DNA of 64,000 bases from Acholoe squamosa (Eukaryota > Annelida > Polychaeta > Phyllodocida > Polynoidae). Shown here piece by piece: positions 45,192 through 56,173 of this stretch. The notes below the pieces were generated by a model, which was not told where the DNA came from, did not search any database, and saw only the letters and a program-made list of their open reading frames with translations. The stretch is from positions 46,175,269 to 46,239,268 of the forward strand of contig OX439041.1 of assembly GCA_949317995.1 (NCBI GenBank), given 5' to 3'. Every line of letters begins with the position of its first letter. The stretch's first letter is position 1. The translations under genes and the position numbers were made by a program.

Positions 45192-48009
45192 ATGATTTTC
45201 TTACATGAACTAACCCCTTTGAAGGGGCTGAAAATAATTTGTACCAACACTAGATCAATGTATAAAAAAAGAACAGATGTACTTAAATTAGTAACAGGGG
45301 TTGATATAACTGGAATAGTGGAAACTTGGCTTTCCCCATATATTGGATGCAGACTTACATGTACCAGGCTATCAATATGTACGGCTAGATAGATTTCCTT
45401 TTAGAGAAAAGTCTGTGGGTGGTGTAATGTTATACTTAAGGGACCACTATATTGCTTGCCCAGACTTAAATTCATCTTTCATAACCGAGAATTATGAAAT
45501 CCTATGCGTAGATGTTGAAATTAGTGTTGTAAAATACAAAGTGTTTGTGTGCTTTAGACCACCAGACTGCAATGACCTTAAGTCAATATATACTAAACTT
45601 TGTGAACTGAAAAGTACGGTGACTAAAAACAGAAAATTAATTATTATGGGCCACTTCAATGTTAATCTATTCAACAAAAAAGATGTAAATGATTCTTCTG
45701 TAGATGATTTTTGTACTGAAAACAACCTGTTCCAACTGATTAATGTTGTCACTCGACCGAGATCAGGTACACTGCTAGATCATATTTATACCAATGTTCA
45801 CAATGCCTCTTCTTATGGAACATTGGATTATCATATTTCTGATCATAGTCCTAAATATCTGGTGCTCAAATGTGAGCGACACAAAATAAAGAAGAAAAAG
45901 GTTAAAGCTAGGTCATATAGAAACTATGACTTTCTAACTTTGAAAAATGCCGTAGTAAACCATAATTGGGACGAAGTACTGTTGCAAGTAAATCCAAATG
46001 ATATATGGAAAAGAATTTTTAAAGTAATAAATAATTTTCTAGATGATATGTGCCCTATCAGAACAATAGTTATACCTGAGTATACTCCATCATGGTTGAC
46101 TGAGGACATATTAGACTTGATGAAAGTAAGAGATGGTCTATATAGGACTGCAAAGTACTCGATGAATGAAGATGACTGGAGAATTGCCAACTTTTATAAG
46201 CATAGAGTTCAAATTGAAATATTTAAAAATAGGAAGAAAGAAATGTCAGACTTATTAGAATATAGGAAAAATGACCCTGCTAAATACTGGGAAGCGATTA
46301 AAAAAGTACTACCCAATAGGACATGTGCTTCCTTAATTAAACTCAGAAATAACACAACAAATTTAGTTATTCCTCCTGAAAATTGTGCTGAACGCATATA
46401 TAGTTTTTTCACTGGTATATGAGAGAAATTTGCTAATGCACTCCAACCTGGTGACGGAAATGAAAATTTGGCTACTCCATATGGTTCCATAGTAGAAGAT
46501 ACAAATCTTCTCTTTGAGCTATCCTATATAGACTACATTAAGCTTGTTAAATCAATAGATACTAAGAAACCATCAGCTATAATGCATTGTAAGTCTTTTG
46601 TTATTAAAGACTCCATGTTTGCTATCCCAGGTATCTTTAGATCACTGTATAATAAATGTTTGGCATCGGCCACTTTTCCTGATGACTGGAAACTAGCTAC
46701 TGTCATACCCTTACCTAAAAAGGCAAACTCTATGAATGTGGAGGACCTTAGACCAATTAGTCTATGGCCTTTTATGGGAAAACTACTCGAAAAATTTGTT
46801 TGTAAAAGATTGCAATTGTATATGGAGAGACAAAAATTATTGTGCCCTACCCAGCATGGATATAGAAAAGGTCATTCTACTCAGACAGCTATTACTGAAC
46901 ATCTGAAAACAATCATTGATAATTTTATTTTAAATAGGCCTACTTATTGTTTATACATTGATTTTAAAAAGGCTTTTGATACAGTCTCACACCCCAAGTT
47001 GTTACAAAAACAACATGCTCTGGGACTTAATAATAGGACATGTGATTTTTTCAAAAATTATTTGTCAAATTGACAACAGTGTACTTTGGCTAACGATATT
47101 ATTTCAGCATTGAAACCCATTACATACGGGGTTCCTCAGGGTTCAGTTTTGGGTCCAGTATTGTTTTCTATATATATTAATTCTCTAGCAAAAGCAGTAG
47201 GCTGTAAAATTACATTATATACAGACGATGCTGTTGTATCAGTGGACTCACCTTACATAATGAACCAAGTTATTCAGAAGATTGTATTATAGTGCCTTAA
47301 CAATACCGTGACTATCAATGTACAAAAAACCAAATGGATGTCTTTTAACACTAACCCCAATGATAGAACTCAATTCTTAATGAACAATGCGATCCTTGAA
47401 AAAGTAGACAACTTTGCTTATCTAGGCTTATTATTGGATAGTGAGATGAAATTTGTAAAACATAGAGAAAATACTATGCCAGTTATTAGACACAGGATTT
47501 TCCAAATGGGACGAGCAAGATGCCTACTTGATGAAAATGCTTCTCTAACCGTATTTAAATCTATGATATTACCTATATTTGATTATTGTGATTACATATG
47601 GGATCGAGATTATAGAGGAGAAAATAGAGACCTTCAAATGTTACAGAATAGAGCCCTAAGAATGGTTTATAATGTTAAACTAGAAGAAAATCCTGTTATG
47701 ACTACCAAACAGATACAAGAAAGGAGCAATTGCTCAGAACTCCATGTTAGACGAGACTTACATCTATTATTTTATGGCTTTATGTTAACTCAAAATATAA
47801 ACCTTGTGGATAGGAGGAATATAGCCACACGATATCATCAGGGTAAAAGACTGCTAGTCCCACATAGTCTGAAACCAATTGTATTAAGAAGCGCCTACTA
47901 CAGAGCTATATTAAGATGGAATCAACTAAAACCAGAATATACTGTTATTAATAACTTCTATAAATTTAAAGATAGTGTAAGAAAAGTTTACCCAAACTGT
48001 TTTATATAA
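45192..48009 (+). pseudogene. APE-type non-LTR retrotransposon (CR1/Jockey-like) endonuclease-reverse transcriptase, nearly intact
   Basis: Endonuclease: LKIICTNTRSMYKKRTDVL, then VETWLS, MGHFNVNLF, TRPRSGTLLDHIYTN and HISDHSP. RT: VIPLPKKANSMNVEDLRPIS, motif A LYIDFKKAFDTVSHPKLL, motif B YGVPQGSVLGPVLFSIYIN and motif C LYTDDAVVSV. The protein ends at TAA 48007-48009. The original frame needs only one frameshift (extra base near 45342, between WLSPYI and LDADLHVPGY) and has three in-frame stops: TGA 46420-46422, TGA 47071-47073 and TAG 47290-47292. The first two are one C-to-T step from CGA and the third from CAG. Such elements make RNA and reverse-transcribe at a nicked target. No ORF1 seen upstream. 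Dead but young. Confidence 0.88.
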
Positions 48010-48196
48010 ACTAAGTATTTGTAATAGACCTACGATAGTATATTTTCATGTTCATCTCATCTCATTATCATCACTATAAAAGGCATCAGATTTTGTTACT
48101 TAGGGTAGTCTACAACTATTATAACCCTAGTAGGCTAAGTTGAACAAACTATGTGATGTGACTGTTATTATTGATTACTATGCGTTTAATCTACGT

Positions 48197-48290
48197 TATG
48201 ATAGAGCATGCGTGGGTATATGGTTCAATATTCCACGACCGTGTAGCGGGAGTGAAATTGAACCATATACCCACAAGTGCTATATCATAA
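48197..48290. repeat. Hairpin palindrome, arms about 34 bp
   Basis: TTATGATAGAGCATGCGTGG, then GTATATGGTTCAAT, pairs with ATTGAACCATATACCCAC, then AAGTGCTATATCATAA. One arm of a related sequence (GGTTCAATATTGCACGAG) is at 58672-58720. Confidence 0.85.
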
Positions 48291-48309
48291 CTTGATTAAG
48301 GCATTTATC

Positions 48310-49165
48310 TAACATATTCTCCATTTTGTATCAATTTCTTACCTTATAACCTCAGAATTAATCCATGAGAAGATATTTTGTAAGTGCATACGATCCGTCG
48401 TGGCCATGTTGTCGTTCTGCCCGACATACCTCCACCTTTACACACATTTTTCGGGTATAATCCAAGCATGTCAAGTCCTGTACTTCTAGCACCCCCAAAT
48501 ATACGATCTCTAGTTGGTGTTCGCCTACATTTTGTATCCATTTTCCTATAGATAAATAAGAATCCATTAATTTTCCATACCGATCCAACGCACACGGCCT
48601 GGTACACGGCCATTTCGTCTTGTTGACAAAGCGGGTAGGTGCCCGGATGTACCTGACCTACTTTTGGCTGAAGAACTGGGTCGGCAAGCCGCAATGACGG
48701 GTCCCGAGACATAACGCTATGGAAAATCAATGGATTCTTATTTATTTCGAACAAAATGGAGAAATTAGGCATGGCATGTTCATATAGGATATCTAAGGAT
48801 GGTTCTCTGTTATAACTCCACCTGGCACCATTGAAATCTATGCTAACAAGGTCTGTAAACATCAGGTATGTGGGAAAATCTTTTCAAATACTGGATGTAC
48901 ATTGCTTTCTATCACCGGTCGGCTTGGTATGGTGGACAGCGAGCTCGCCTCCTGCCACAGCGGCCGGGGAACGATTCCCCGTTGAACCCTAAACGGTTTT
49001 AACTGGAAATGTATGGAGGAGTTGACTTTGTATACTTCTCCAATTTATTAACATGTCCGGATTGAAACCAGCAGCTTCTTGAAGACGAAGAAAAGGTCTG
49101 AGAGTGTGTTATGGCTGGATAAGGAACTGGGGTTATGAACAAAAAAGCACTGTCCAGGCCCAAAT
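48310..49165 (+). repeat. Composite interspersed repeat with tRNA-like segment, copy 2
   Basis: Fullest copy: TTTCTTACCTTATAACCTC start, CTAGTTGGTGTTCGCCTAC, GTTAACTCC-like spacer, tRNA-like block at about 48915-48985 (GGCTTGGTATGGTGGACAGC then GGCCGGGGAACGATTCCCC), GGTTTTAACTGGAAATGTAT, and GGGGTTATGAAC end. Reverse-oriented homologue at 20020-20860. Open frames on minus are broken between copies, so noncoding. Confidence 0.7.
48915..48985 (+). repeat. tRNA-like segment of composite repeat copy 2
   Basis: Box A-like TGGTATGGTGGACAGCG and box B GGGGAACGATTCCCC with a paired T arm. No acceptor stem; not a functional tRNA gene. Confidence 0.55.
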
Positions 49166-49883
49166 AGTTAGATAACAAAAAATGTATTTATAAATTGAAT
49201 TGAGTCATATTGTGGGTCCTAGCGTAAGCACTACAATGCGTAGGTGCTAGGTTAAACATCTTACATTTTATTATGTACTTTGTTTTTGCCCAATAAACGA
49301 CTTCAAAAAATGGTAATAGACAAGTTTACAAAGGAAACTAAAGTTAACTATCCATGTAATCGCACATCATGAGCATCATGAGAAATCATACCCGCTCAGT
49401 ACATATGGTACCCCTTTGTCAGAAACAGGAAGCACTGATGGAAGCCAATGACTCTGCAATAACTTGACAATAGCAAGCCTAATGCATAGATCTACTTCCA
49501 AGTGAATGTGAGACAAATTGCTCGCCCAATCAACTATCCAATATTAGCCTGCTCATAATACAAAGATTCAAAAAAGGATAATTTCAACTATTCCAGGCTG
49601 CATTCAGACTGCATTACCATGGCAGGTAGTAACTTGTTCGGCGGAAGATGGAGGAGCTGGGCCACTGTGGGCCTCTCATTGAGAAGATTGGGCTCCACTA
49701 GAAGATGGAGAAAAAACAGCAAGTGCGAGCAATTAGAAACATAGAGGGAAAGGCTAAAGAGGAAGAGAGGAGAGTGGGGAGAAAGGGGAATGGAGGAGAA
49801 ATGGCATTTTCTTTGTGTAGCATACAATGAAAACTTACATACGGGTGTAAATCATAGAAAACTAGGCATGGTGCAGATGAGAT
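49166..49883. other. No recognisable feature
   Basis: Purine-rich tract at 49690-49810 (GAGGAAGAGAGGAGAG...) gives a hydrophobic minus-strand open frame that is low complexity. Nothing assigned. Confidence 0.4.
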
Positions 49884-50753
49884 CTGGAGGTTAATTCAAA
49901 ACATCCTGGGATTGCAACCTGAGCGATCTTAGGAATTATTCTACCTTATCGTATTAAGCGATCTTAAGATTAATCTTTGTTTACATTTCCTAGCCAGCAC
50001 TAAGATCGCATTGATCTTAGCCTCAGCCCTCCTACACTATTCCAAGAAGTATTGACTGGGCACAGGGGTAAGAGTCCCAAAATAAAGGAATAGCTGTGGA
50101 GCCACTCTTCTTCACAACAGTGTTTATATCACCGTTCCCCATCCCCATATGGGCTAACAAAAGAGCACAGGGTGCAGTTGACCCCCGTACAGTATTCAAG
50201 AGTTGTTCCCATGAATGTATGATTTATGCTTGCCTATTAGAAGCATTGTGCCCCCCCAAGGACAAAGAGAGAAGGGAAGAATTACCTTACAGTGCACTTA
50301 AAGCATGAGTAGCCCTACACGGCAAAAAAGGTGTGTGTCTATACATACCACACTATCTACAGCTATATGTACAACACTTACAGCTAAACACCATCAGATT
50401 CTAAACACTTATCCTGAAAACTACACACCTACTTCTCATACACCTAAACACTTACACACCATAGTGTTTAGGTGTTTGAGTTTAAACACATCCAGTCTCT
50501 ATGTGTTTAGTCTTAAACATGTATTTGAAAGATAAACATCAGGTGTTTAGCCATCTAATAAGAATCATAAGCAGATAAGATAAGTATAATATGTATGAAA
50601 TGAGTAAAAGGATAGTATCCTCGTTTTCATAGTTGTATATCTTCCAGTTTTCCGATGACTCAGTAGTTTTTTGTGTTTTTTTTTCCTGTTTGTTGTTTTT
50701 TTACTTAAGGGGCATGATGCATGGGAGGAGGGGGTATAGGGAGGTATGGGTGG

Positions 50754-51500
50754 CCTACCCCTCCTCCCGTGTCCAAGCCTCCAGGGACCACCCCCACCTG
50801 CCTACCCACTCTTCCTACCTCTCCTTATATGTACAAGCCTCCAGAGACCGTCCCTACCTCCCTACCCCACTGGGCACATCAATGTTGATTCAGCGTTGAA
50901 ACAACATTCGCAATGTTTGCATATCAACATTGATTTAGGGTTGAAATAGAGTTGAAATTGAAAGTTGAAACAACATACTCAAAATCAACTGTGATTCAAC
51001 ATCTAACCATCAGCGCTGATTCAATGTTTGTGTTTCTATGTTGACTCAACATTGTTTCAACAATGTTGAAACAACGTTGACAGTTGTTTTGTTGACATAT
51101 CAACGTTGAATCAACATTGTATCAACATTGAAATCAATATTGTTGATTCAACATTGACAAATCAATGTTGAATCAACGTTGAGTTGACAACAATATTTCA
51201 ACATTGATATGTCAACTGTTGACTGGATGTTGAAATGGTGATGGTTGACAACGTTGAAATACAAATATTGAAAAAGTGTTGAAAACAGGTTGATCAACAC
51301 CATCAACATAACATCAACTGGTTGTCAATGTTGATGCAACATTGTGTGCCCACTGGGACCCACTCCTGCTACCTCTTCTCTCGTGTACAAGCCTCCAGGG
51401 ACCCTCCCTACCTCCCTACCCACTCTTCCTACCTCTTTTCATGTGTACAAGCCTTTAGGGACCACCCCTACCTTACTACCAACTCATCCTGCTTCTTTTA
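50754..51500 (+). repeat. 60-bp minisatellite inside the AAACAC element, interrupted
   Basis: The unit contains GTGTACAAGCCTCCAGGGAC, then TCCCTACCTCCCTACCCACT. CAAGCC recurs at 50774, 50834, 51388 and 51448, exactly 60 bp within each pair. The 50866-51357 MITE separates units two and three. Confidence 0.88.
50866..51357. mobile_element. MITE made of CAACRTTGAA phrases with CACTGGGCACA ends
   Basis: Left CACTGGGCACATCAATGTTG is mirrored by CAACATTGTGTGCCCACTGG plus G. The interior is almost entirely variants of CAACATTGATTCAACGTTGA. It interrupts the 60-bp minisatellite precisely at the CCCACT phrase. Elements of this style (GGGCACA ends with CAACGTTGA iterations) are widespread in animal genomes. 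Confidence 0.85.
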
Positions 51501-52351
51501 CACTTTTACTCCTATCGGTATTGTGTGTATCATTTCTATCTTGCAGTTTTACCATGGAAAATGAATATGGCTGTATCCAGCTACAGTAATAAAGATTAAA
51601 ATGATGAAAAGATGATGAAAAATAAATGATGGAAATAATAAAAATTAAATGATTCAGCCATAGCCCCCCTCCCACCCTGGTGAACAACCCTATGGCCCAA
51701 AGCTAGTGCCTCCCTAAGCTAAACACCATGTATCTAAACACCTCCTGAAGCTAAACACTATGTATCTAAACACCTCCTAAAGCTACACACTATGTATCTA
51801 AACACCTCCTAAAGCTAAACACTACTAATCTAAACATTTACTCATGCTGCACACCTTAAAGCTAAATACCTATCAAACTAAACACTTGTTAAATCAAACG
51901 CCTGATAGCTAAACATGTTTAAAGTTAACGTGTTTAGCCAAAAAATGTGTTTAGAAAAGTGAGACAAGAATATGTTTAGCTATGTGTTTAGATCCTAAAC
52001 ACTGGTGTTTGGTTGCTAAACACCAAATTAACAGTGTAAGAGCACTCAAGAACACTCAGCAAACGTCCTCCCTCCCCTCTATATGTATGCAGCAGGCTAT
52101 TCACTCTTTCAATCAGGAGTGTTCCCTGTAAGTGCTCTTGTACTCAGGTGAAACCACTATGCAATTCTTTCACTAAGATTGCAGTGATCTTAGTGCTGGA
52201 AAAGGAATAGTGAAGTGATCCCAGGACTTGCTTCTCCTGAGAGGCCTGCAACCACTGCATTAGATAGGTCAGACCAGCCAGGTCTTATGATATGTGCCTA
52301 CATTATAATCGCTGGGGTTGCGATCCCAGGATGTTTTGAATTAAGCTCCAG

Positions 52352-54382
52352 ACTTATCATCGACCCAGGCCAAAAGAACAGAAAGCTTTTCATACGAGTC
52401 CTCTCCCGTAGAATACAATTTCATCATACAGGCATGTTCACAATTGGGACTCAATTTTGAGTACCACCATATGACATTATGTTAGCAACATATTTGCATA
52501 GTTGCTGGAAGTATACGACACAGCTGCTTCTTGAGCCTCTTACATCTTATGCTCAACACTGAAAAAAGTCTTCCTGACAAAGTGACATGTATACCCATGT
52601 CAACTTGATTTGACACAGAGAGCACACGTCATTGGGACATGTGCACATATGTCACCATGACAACTGTAGCACACAGTTATCCGCATATGATTTGACATGC
52701 CTTAAAATGCCACATCATCTCTGAGTTGACTAGGGTCATGGCCATGTCAAAGGCACTTGACATGTGATGGTTTGACATACATAATTGTTCTAGGATATTC
52801 CACTAGATGGGGCAAACCATTTTGGTACCAGGGTTAATCACTACCAAGAAGTACTACCAACACTTGAGACATTTGATGTATCTGTGTCATTTTGTTTTCA
52901 CGAAGAATAGATCACTAAGGTCTATAAATACTATCAATGAATGGTAGTGAATTCTATTTCATTGTTAAATTTGTATTTGTTATTGAATATCAAAATAGAC
53001 AACCACCATCCTGAATACTTCAACTGGAGAGGTTAGACACCTTATGTGTGGGTCAGTGAAAATACCAAAGGACTGTATTCCAACCCACAATCTATAATAT
53101 CAGTATCTACAGTACAGGGAGACATATGGCAATGCCATGCACCTCCATGCCCTTGTCTTATGGACTGCATAGAGGTCCTCAGTCAAGTAGATGTTCTGTA
53201 GATAGGAAAACGTGCCTTAGTGTTGCAGGCCTGTGGGACTATGATATCCCCTGCCTTCTATTATAGGCCTGCCTTGATTGAATCATTGGTACATAGCTAT
53301 TGGCTGCTCTTGACCCTTACATAATTGTCTCACAGTATTACCTAGCACTCAGGTAAATGGATCAGAAATATGTGACGTGTCTTCATTACGCATGTCAAGT
53401 AGAGTTGACGAACCAAATATGAGAGCGTCAACCTTATTCCACATGCCTTCGTACATGTCATGTGGGAGACAAATTGTGACCTGTGCAGTATGCGTCAAAG
53501 CGATCAGTGTTCTTCTCTCTCTGAAGGATTGTAATTTGGGGGACCCCATATATCTAGGTTTAGCTAGACGTCAACTGGCATACAAACGTTCCAAAGTAAG
53601 AAAATCTTGACCCATCTTATGACCGGGTCACTAGCAGGTGTTTTGATAAGTACTTGGTGTTTGGAAATGAGGCACTCAGTATTTAGACCTTAAGAAGTGA
53701 CACCCTTACCAAGATGCAGCTGGTGGCCCATTCCTTGGTGATAGATAAGAAAATGACTCATCCTGTTATGGAAGGAAATACAGGAAGTTGCTAATCCCTC
53801 TCCGCCAGACTTGGGAAATGACCTTCTTAGTATCTTCATGACTCATCTAGATATAGTGTGAGAATAACATAAAAACAATGTTCAACATTGAAGTAGGTGT
53901 GTGACAACAGGGATATTTTCTCACAGTGTGAGACTTGCAAATTGAAGTGGCCTAGTCTTATATAGATATTCCCTAATGCACCCTACTAACTCAGCCATTT
54001 GAGATACTGCTACAAATTTCTCAAAGACCCTTTTTACTGTAATGTATTTTCTGTCAAGCGATAAACCCCTACGTCACGTGAAGAAGGTGTCATTGTATGA
54101 TGGTGATTCTCAAGAAATTGTGAGCAAGGGTTTACTGGTGGAGAAAACTAGTCAGCCTGAATTTAGATATTGGGTTCTTCACTTGCACTGCACAGATTCA
54201 ATAGAAGTTCTTGTCATCATGAAAGAGAGTTCCACCTGGCGTGATAAAACAGCTTGCCGTAAATTTATAAACAATGTTTCACTGTAGTGGGTTGAGGATA
54301 TACAATGTACACCTCACTACACGCCCATTCACCTTGGGATTTAACATTGATCCTTCATACATTTAACAGAAACTGTTTACAG
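52352..54382. other. No recognised gene
   Basis: 52560-52800 is enriched in CATGTCA/TTGACATG phrases (possible decayed iterations). An 81-codon open frame at 54042-54287 has protein-like composition but no family match. Nothing else assigned. Confidence 0.4.
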
Positions 54383-54435
54383 CCCAGCAAATTGTCGTGA
54401 TTCCTCGTCAACCTGTGTGAAGTGGCTCACACATG

Positions 54436-55015
54436 TCGCTAGATGGAACACGACGTCGCTATAGCACAAGATCACCAGGAATAGCAATGGTGGTGATCAC
54501 ATGGCCTCACCTCAGATGGCGAGGATGGTGATCACTCAGACTCACCAGGGATGGCGACGCAGGTGATCACTCACCTCGCTAGATGAAACACGCACCTCGT
54601 CATAGTGCATGTTCACCAGGGATGGCGACATGAGTGATCACTCATCCTCACCAGGGATGGCGACATGAGTGATCACTCACTTCGCTAGATGAGACACACA
54701 CCACGTCATAAAGCAAGTTCACCACAGATGTCAAGGATCGTGATCACTCACACTCACGGGGGATGGTCACTCAGGTGATCATTCATCTCGCTAGATGAAA
54801 CGCACACCATGCCATAATGCACGTTCACCACGGTTGGCGAGGATCGTGATGACTCACACTCACCAGGGATGGCAAGGCGGTTGATAACTCACCTCGCTAG
54901 ATGAAATGCGCACCACATCATAGCGCAGGTTCACCATGGATGGCGAGAGTGGTAATTACTCAGACTCACCAGTGATGGCGATGCTGGTGATCACTCATCT
55001 TGTTAGATGAAAAGC
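54436..55015 (+). repeat. 106-bp tandem array (left arm of the foldback-like element)
   Basis: CGCTAGATG recurs at 54436, 54577, 54683, 54789, 54895 and (as TGTTAGATG) 55001; the last four intervals are exactly 106. Each unit holds two sub-copies of CACCAGGGATGGCGACATGA and TGATCACTCA, a palindromic TGATCA core. Confidence 0.9.
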
Positions 55016-55384
55016 TCATGATCATCGACATTGGTAATCATGCAGCCTCACATCTGCCAGATCAATGTATGTTTTGCCAGAGAAGGTATTGCCATATGTA
55101 TCTTCCCTCTAACCACAGACAAGGTGTTCATGTAGATACTTCCTTATGTATTTTTCCTGTAACCAGAGAAAAGGTGTTTATGGATAGTTGCTTTTATTTT
55201 AGAGATACCTCTATCTAAATTCAATTGATATTTTCTCTATATAATCTTGTTTGATTCAACCCTGAAGTATTACATGGAAATCAGTGTGCAACAAAGCACA
55301 TTTGATAAGTATGGGACTTATACTTCATGCCCACACTTCCTAGATAGGCTACATGTTGAACAGTGGTGCTGTCTCAACAACTTT

Positions 55385-56060
55385 GGCAATGGTGGTGATA
55401 AGTTGCCATTCTGAGTGAGAGTGAGTGACAGATGATGCAATCCTCAGAGAGCATTGACTTGGAGTGACACAAATTCACATATTGAGTGAGACAAAGGCTG
55501 GCAATGGTGGTGATAAGTTGCCATTCTGAGTGAGAGTGAGTGACAGATGATGCAATCCTCAGAGAGCATTGACATGGAGTGACACAAGTTCACGTATTGA
55601 GTGAGACCAATGTTGGCAATGGTAGTGATAAGTCGCCATTTTGTGTGAGAGTTGATGCCAGTGGCACGGGAGTGGTACATAATCACACAGTGAGTCAGAT
55701 CCATGTTGGCAATGCTTGTGATAAGCCGCCATTCTGAGTGAGAGTAGACAGGCAGTGGCACATATTGACGGAGTGAGTGAGATCTATGTTGGCGATGGTG
55801 GTGATAACCTGCCATTCTGATTGAGAGCTGACCGGGAGTGGTACATAATAACACAGTGAGTCAGATCCATGTTGGTGATGCTTGTGATAAGCCGCCATTC
55901 TGAGTGAGAGTTGACAGGCAGTGGCACATACTCACGCAGTGAGTTAGATCCATGTTGGAGATGGTGGTGATAAGTCACCATGCTTTGTGAGGGATGACAA
56001 GGGGTGGCACATACTCACGCAGTGAGTGAGATCATGTTGGTGACTGTTGTGATAAATTGC
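55385..56060 (-). repeat. 82-115-bp tandem array (right arm of the foldback-like element)
   Basis: GGCAATGGTGGTGATAAG-like starts at 55385, 55500, 55615, 55708, 55791, 55873, 55957 and 56039 (spacing 115, 115, 93, 83, 82, 84, 82). Units share GCCATTCTGAGTGAGAG and CAGTGAGTGAGATC. Minus-strand frames are open by repetition only. Confidence 0.88.
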
Positions 56061-56173
56061 CATGCCATGTGAGACTGACACACAGTGGCGAAAGATGACA
56101 CAGTGAGTTATCACTCAAAAAGGAGTCACCATTGATGACCAATCATGGCGACAGATAACGACAATTTGCTGGG

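Larger units (their letters stand above)
50318..52036. mobile_element. AAACAC-rich element, full copy, with TA target duplication
   Basis: Left end TA|CACGGCAAAAAAGGTGTG; right end GGTGTTTGGTTGCTAAACAC, then CAAATTAACAGTG|TA. Both ends are packed with AAACACT/TGTTTAG phrases. TA duplication is supported by comparison with the uninterrupted MITE at 31074-31798. The interior holds a 60-bp minisatellite and another MITE. No protein gene. Confidence 0.7.
49884..52351. mobile_element. MITE with CTGGAGGTTAATTCAAA ends, expanded copy hosting nested insertions
   Basis: The left CTGGAGGTTAATTCAAAACA continues with TCCTGGGATTGCAACC. The right end carries GGTTGCGATCCCAGGATG, then TTTTGAATTAAGCTCCAG. 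Flanking interior blocks match the short copy at 31074-31798. The middle is occupied by the AAACAC element at 50318-52036. Confidence 0.75.
54383..56173. mobile_element. Foldback-like element: CCCAGCAAATTGTCGT ends enclosing two tandem arrays
   Basis: CCCAGCAAATTGTCGTGAT at 54383 is mirrored by ATAACGACAATTTGCTGGG ending at 56173. Just inside each end lies a tandem array: 106-bp units on the left (54436-55015) and 82-115-bp units on the right (55385-56060). The 370-bp centre is AT-rich and noncoding. Short inverted ends plus long subterminal arrays recall foldback/TU-type elements, but the two arrays are not simple inverted copies of each other. Confidence 0.65.

Noticed and set aside
54042-54287. 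81-codon open frame with protein-like composition
   Set aside because: No recognised family, no splice partners and no homologue in the window; left uncalled but could be rechecked by database search.
55444-55981. Minus-strand open frames rich in His and Ser
   Set aside because: They follow the 82-115-bp tandem array and have no independent support.
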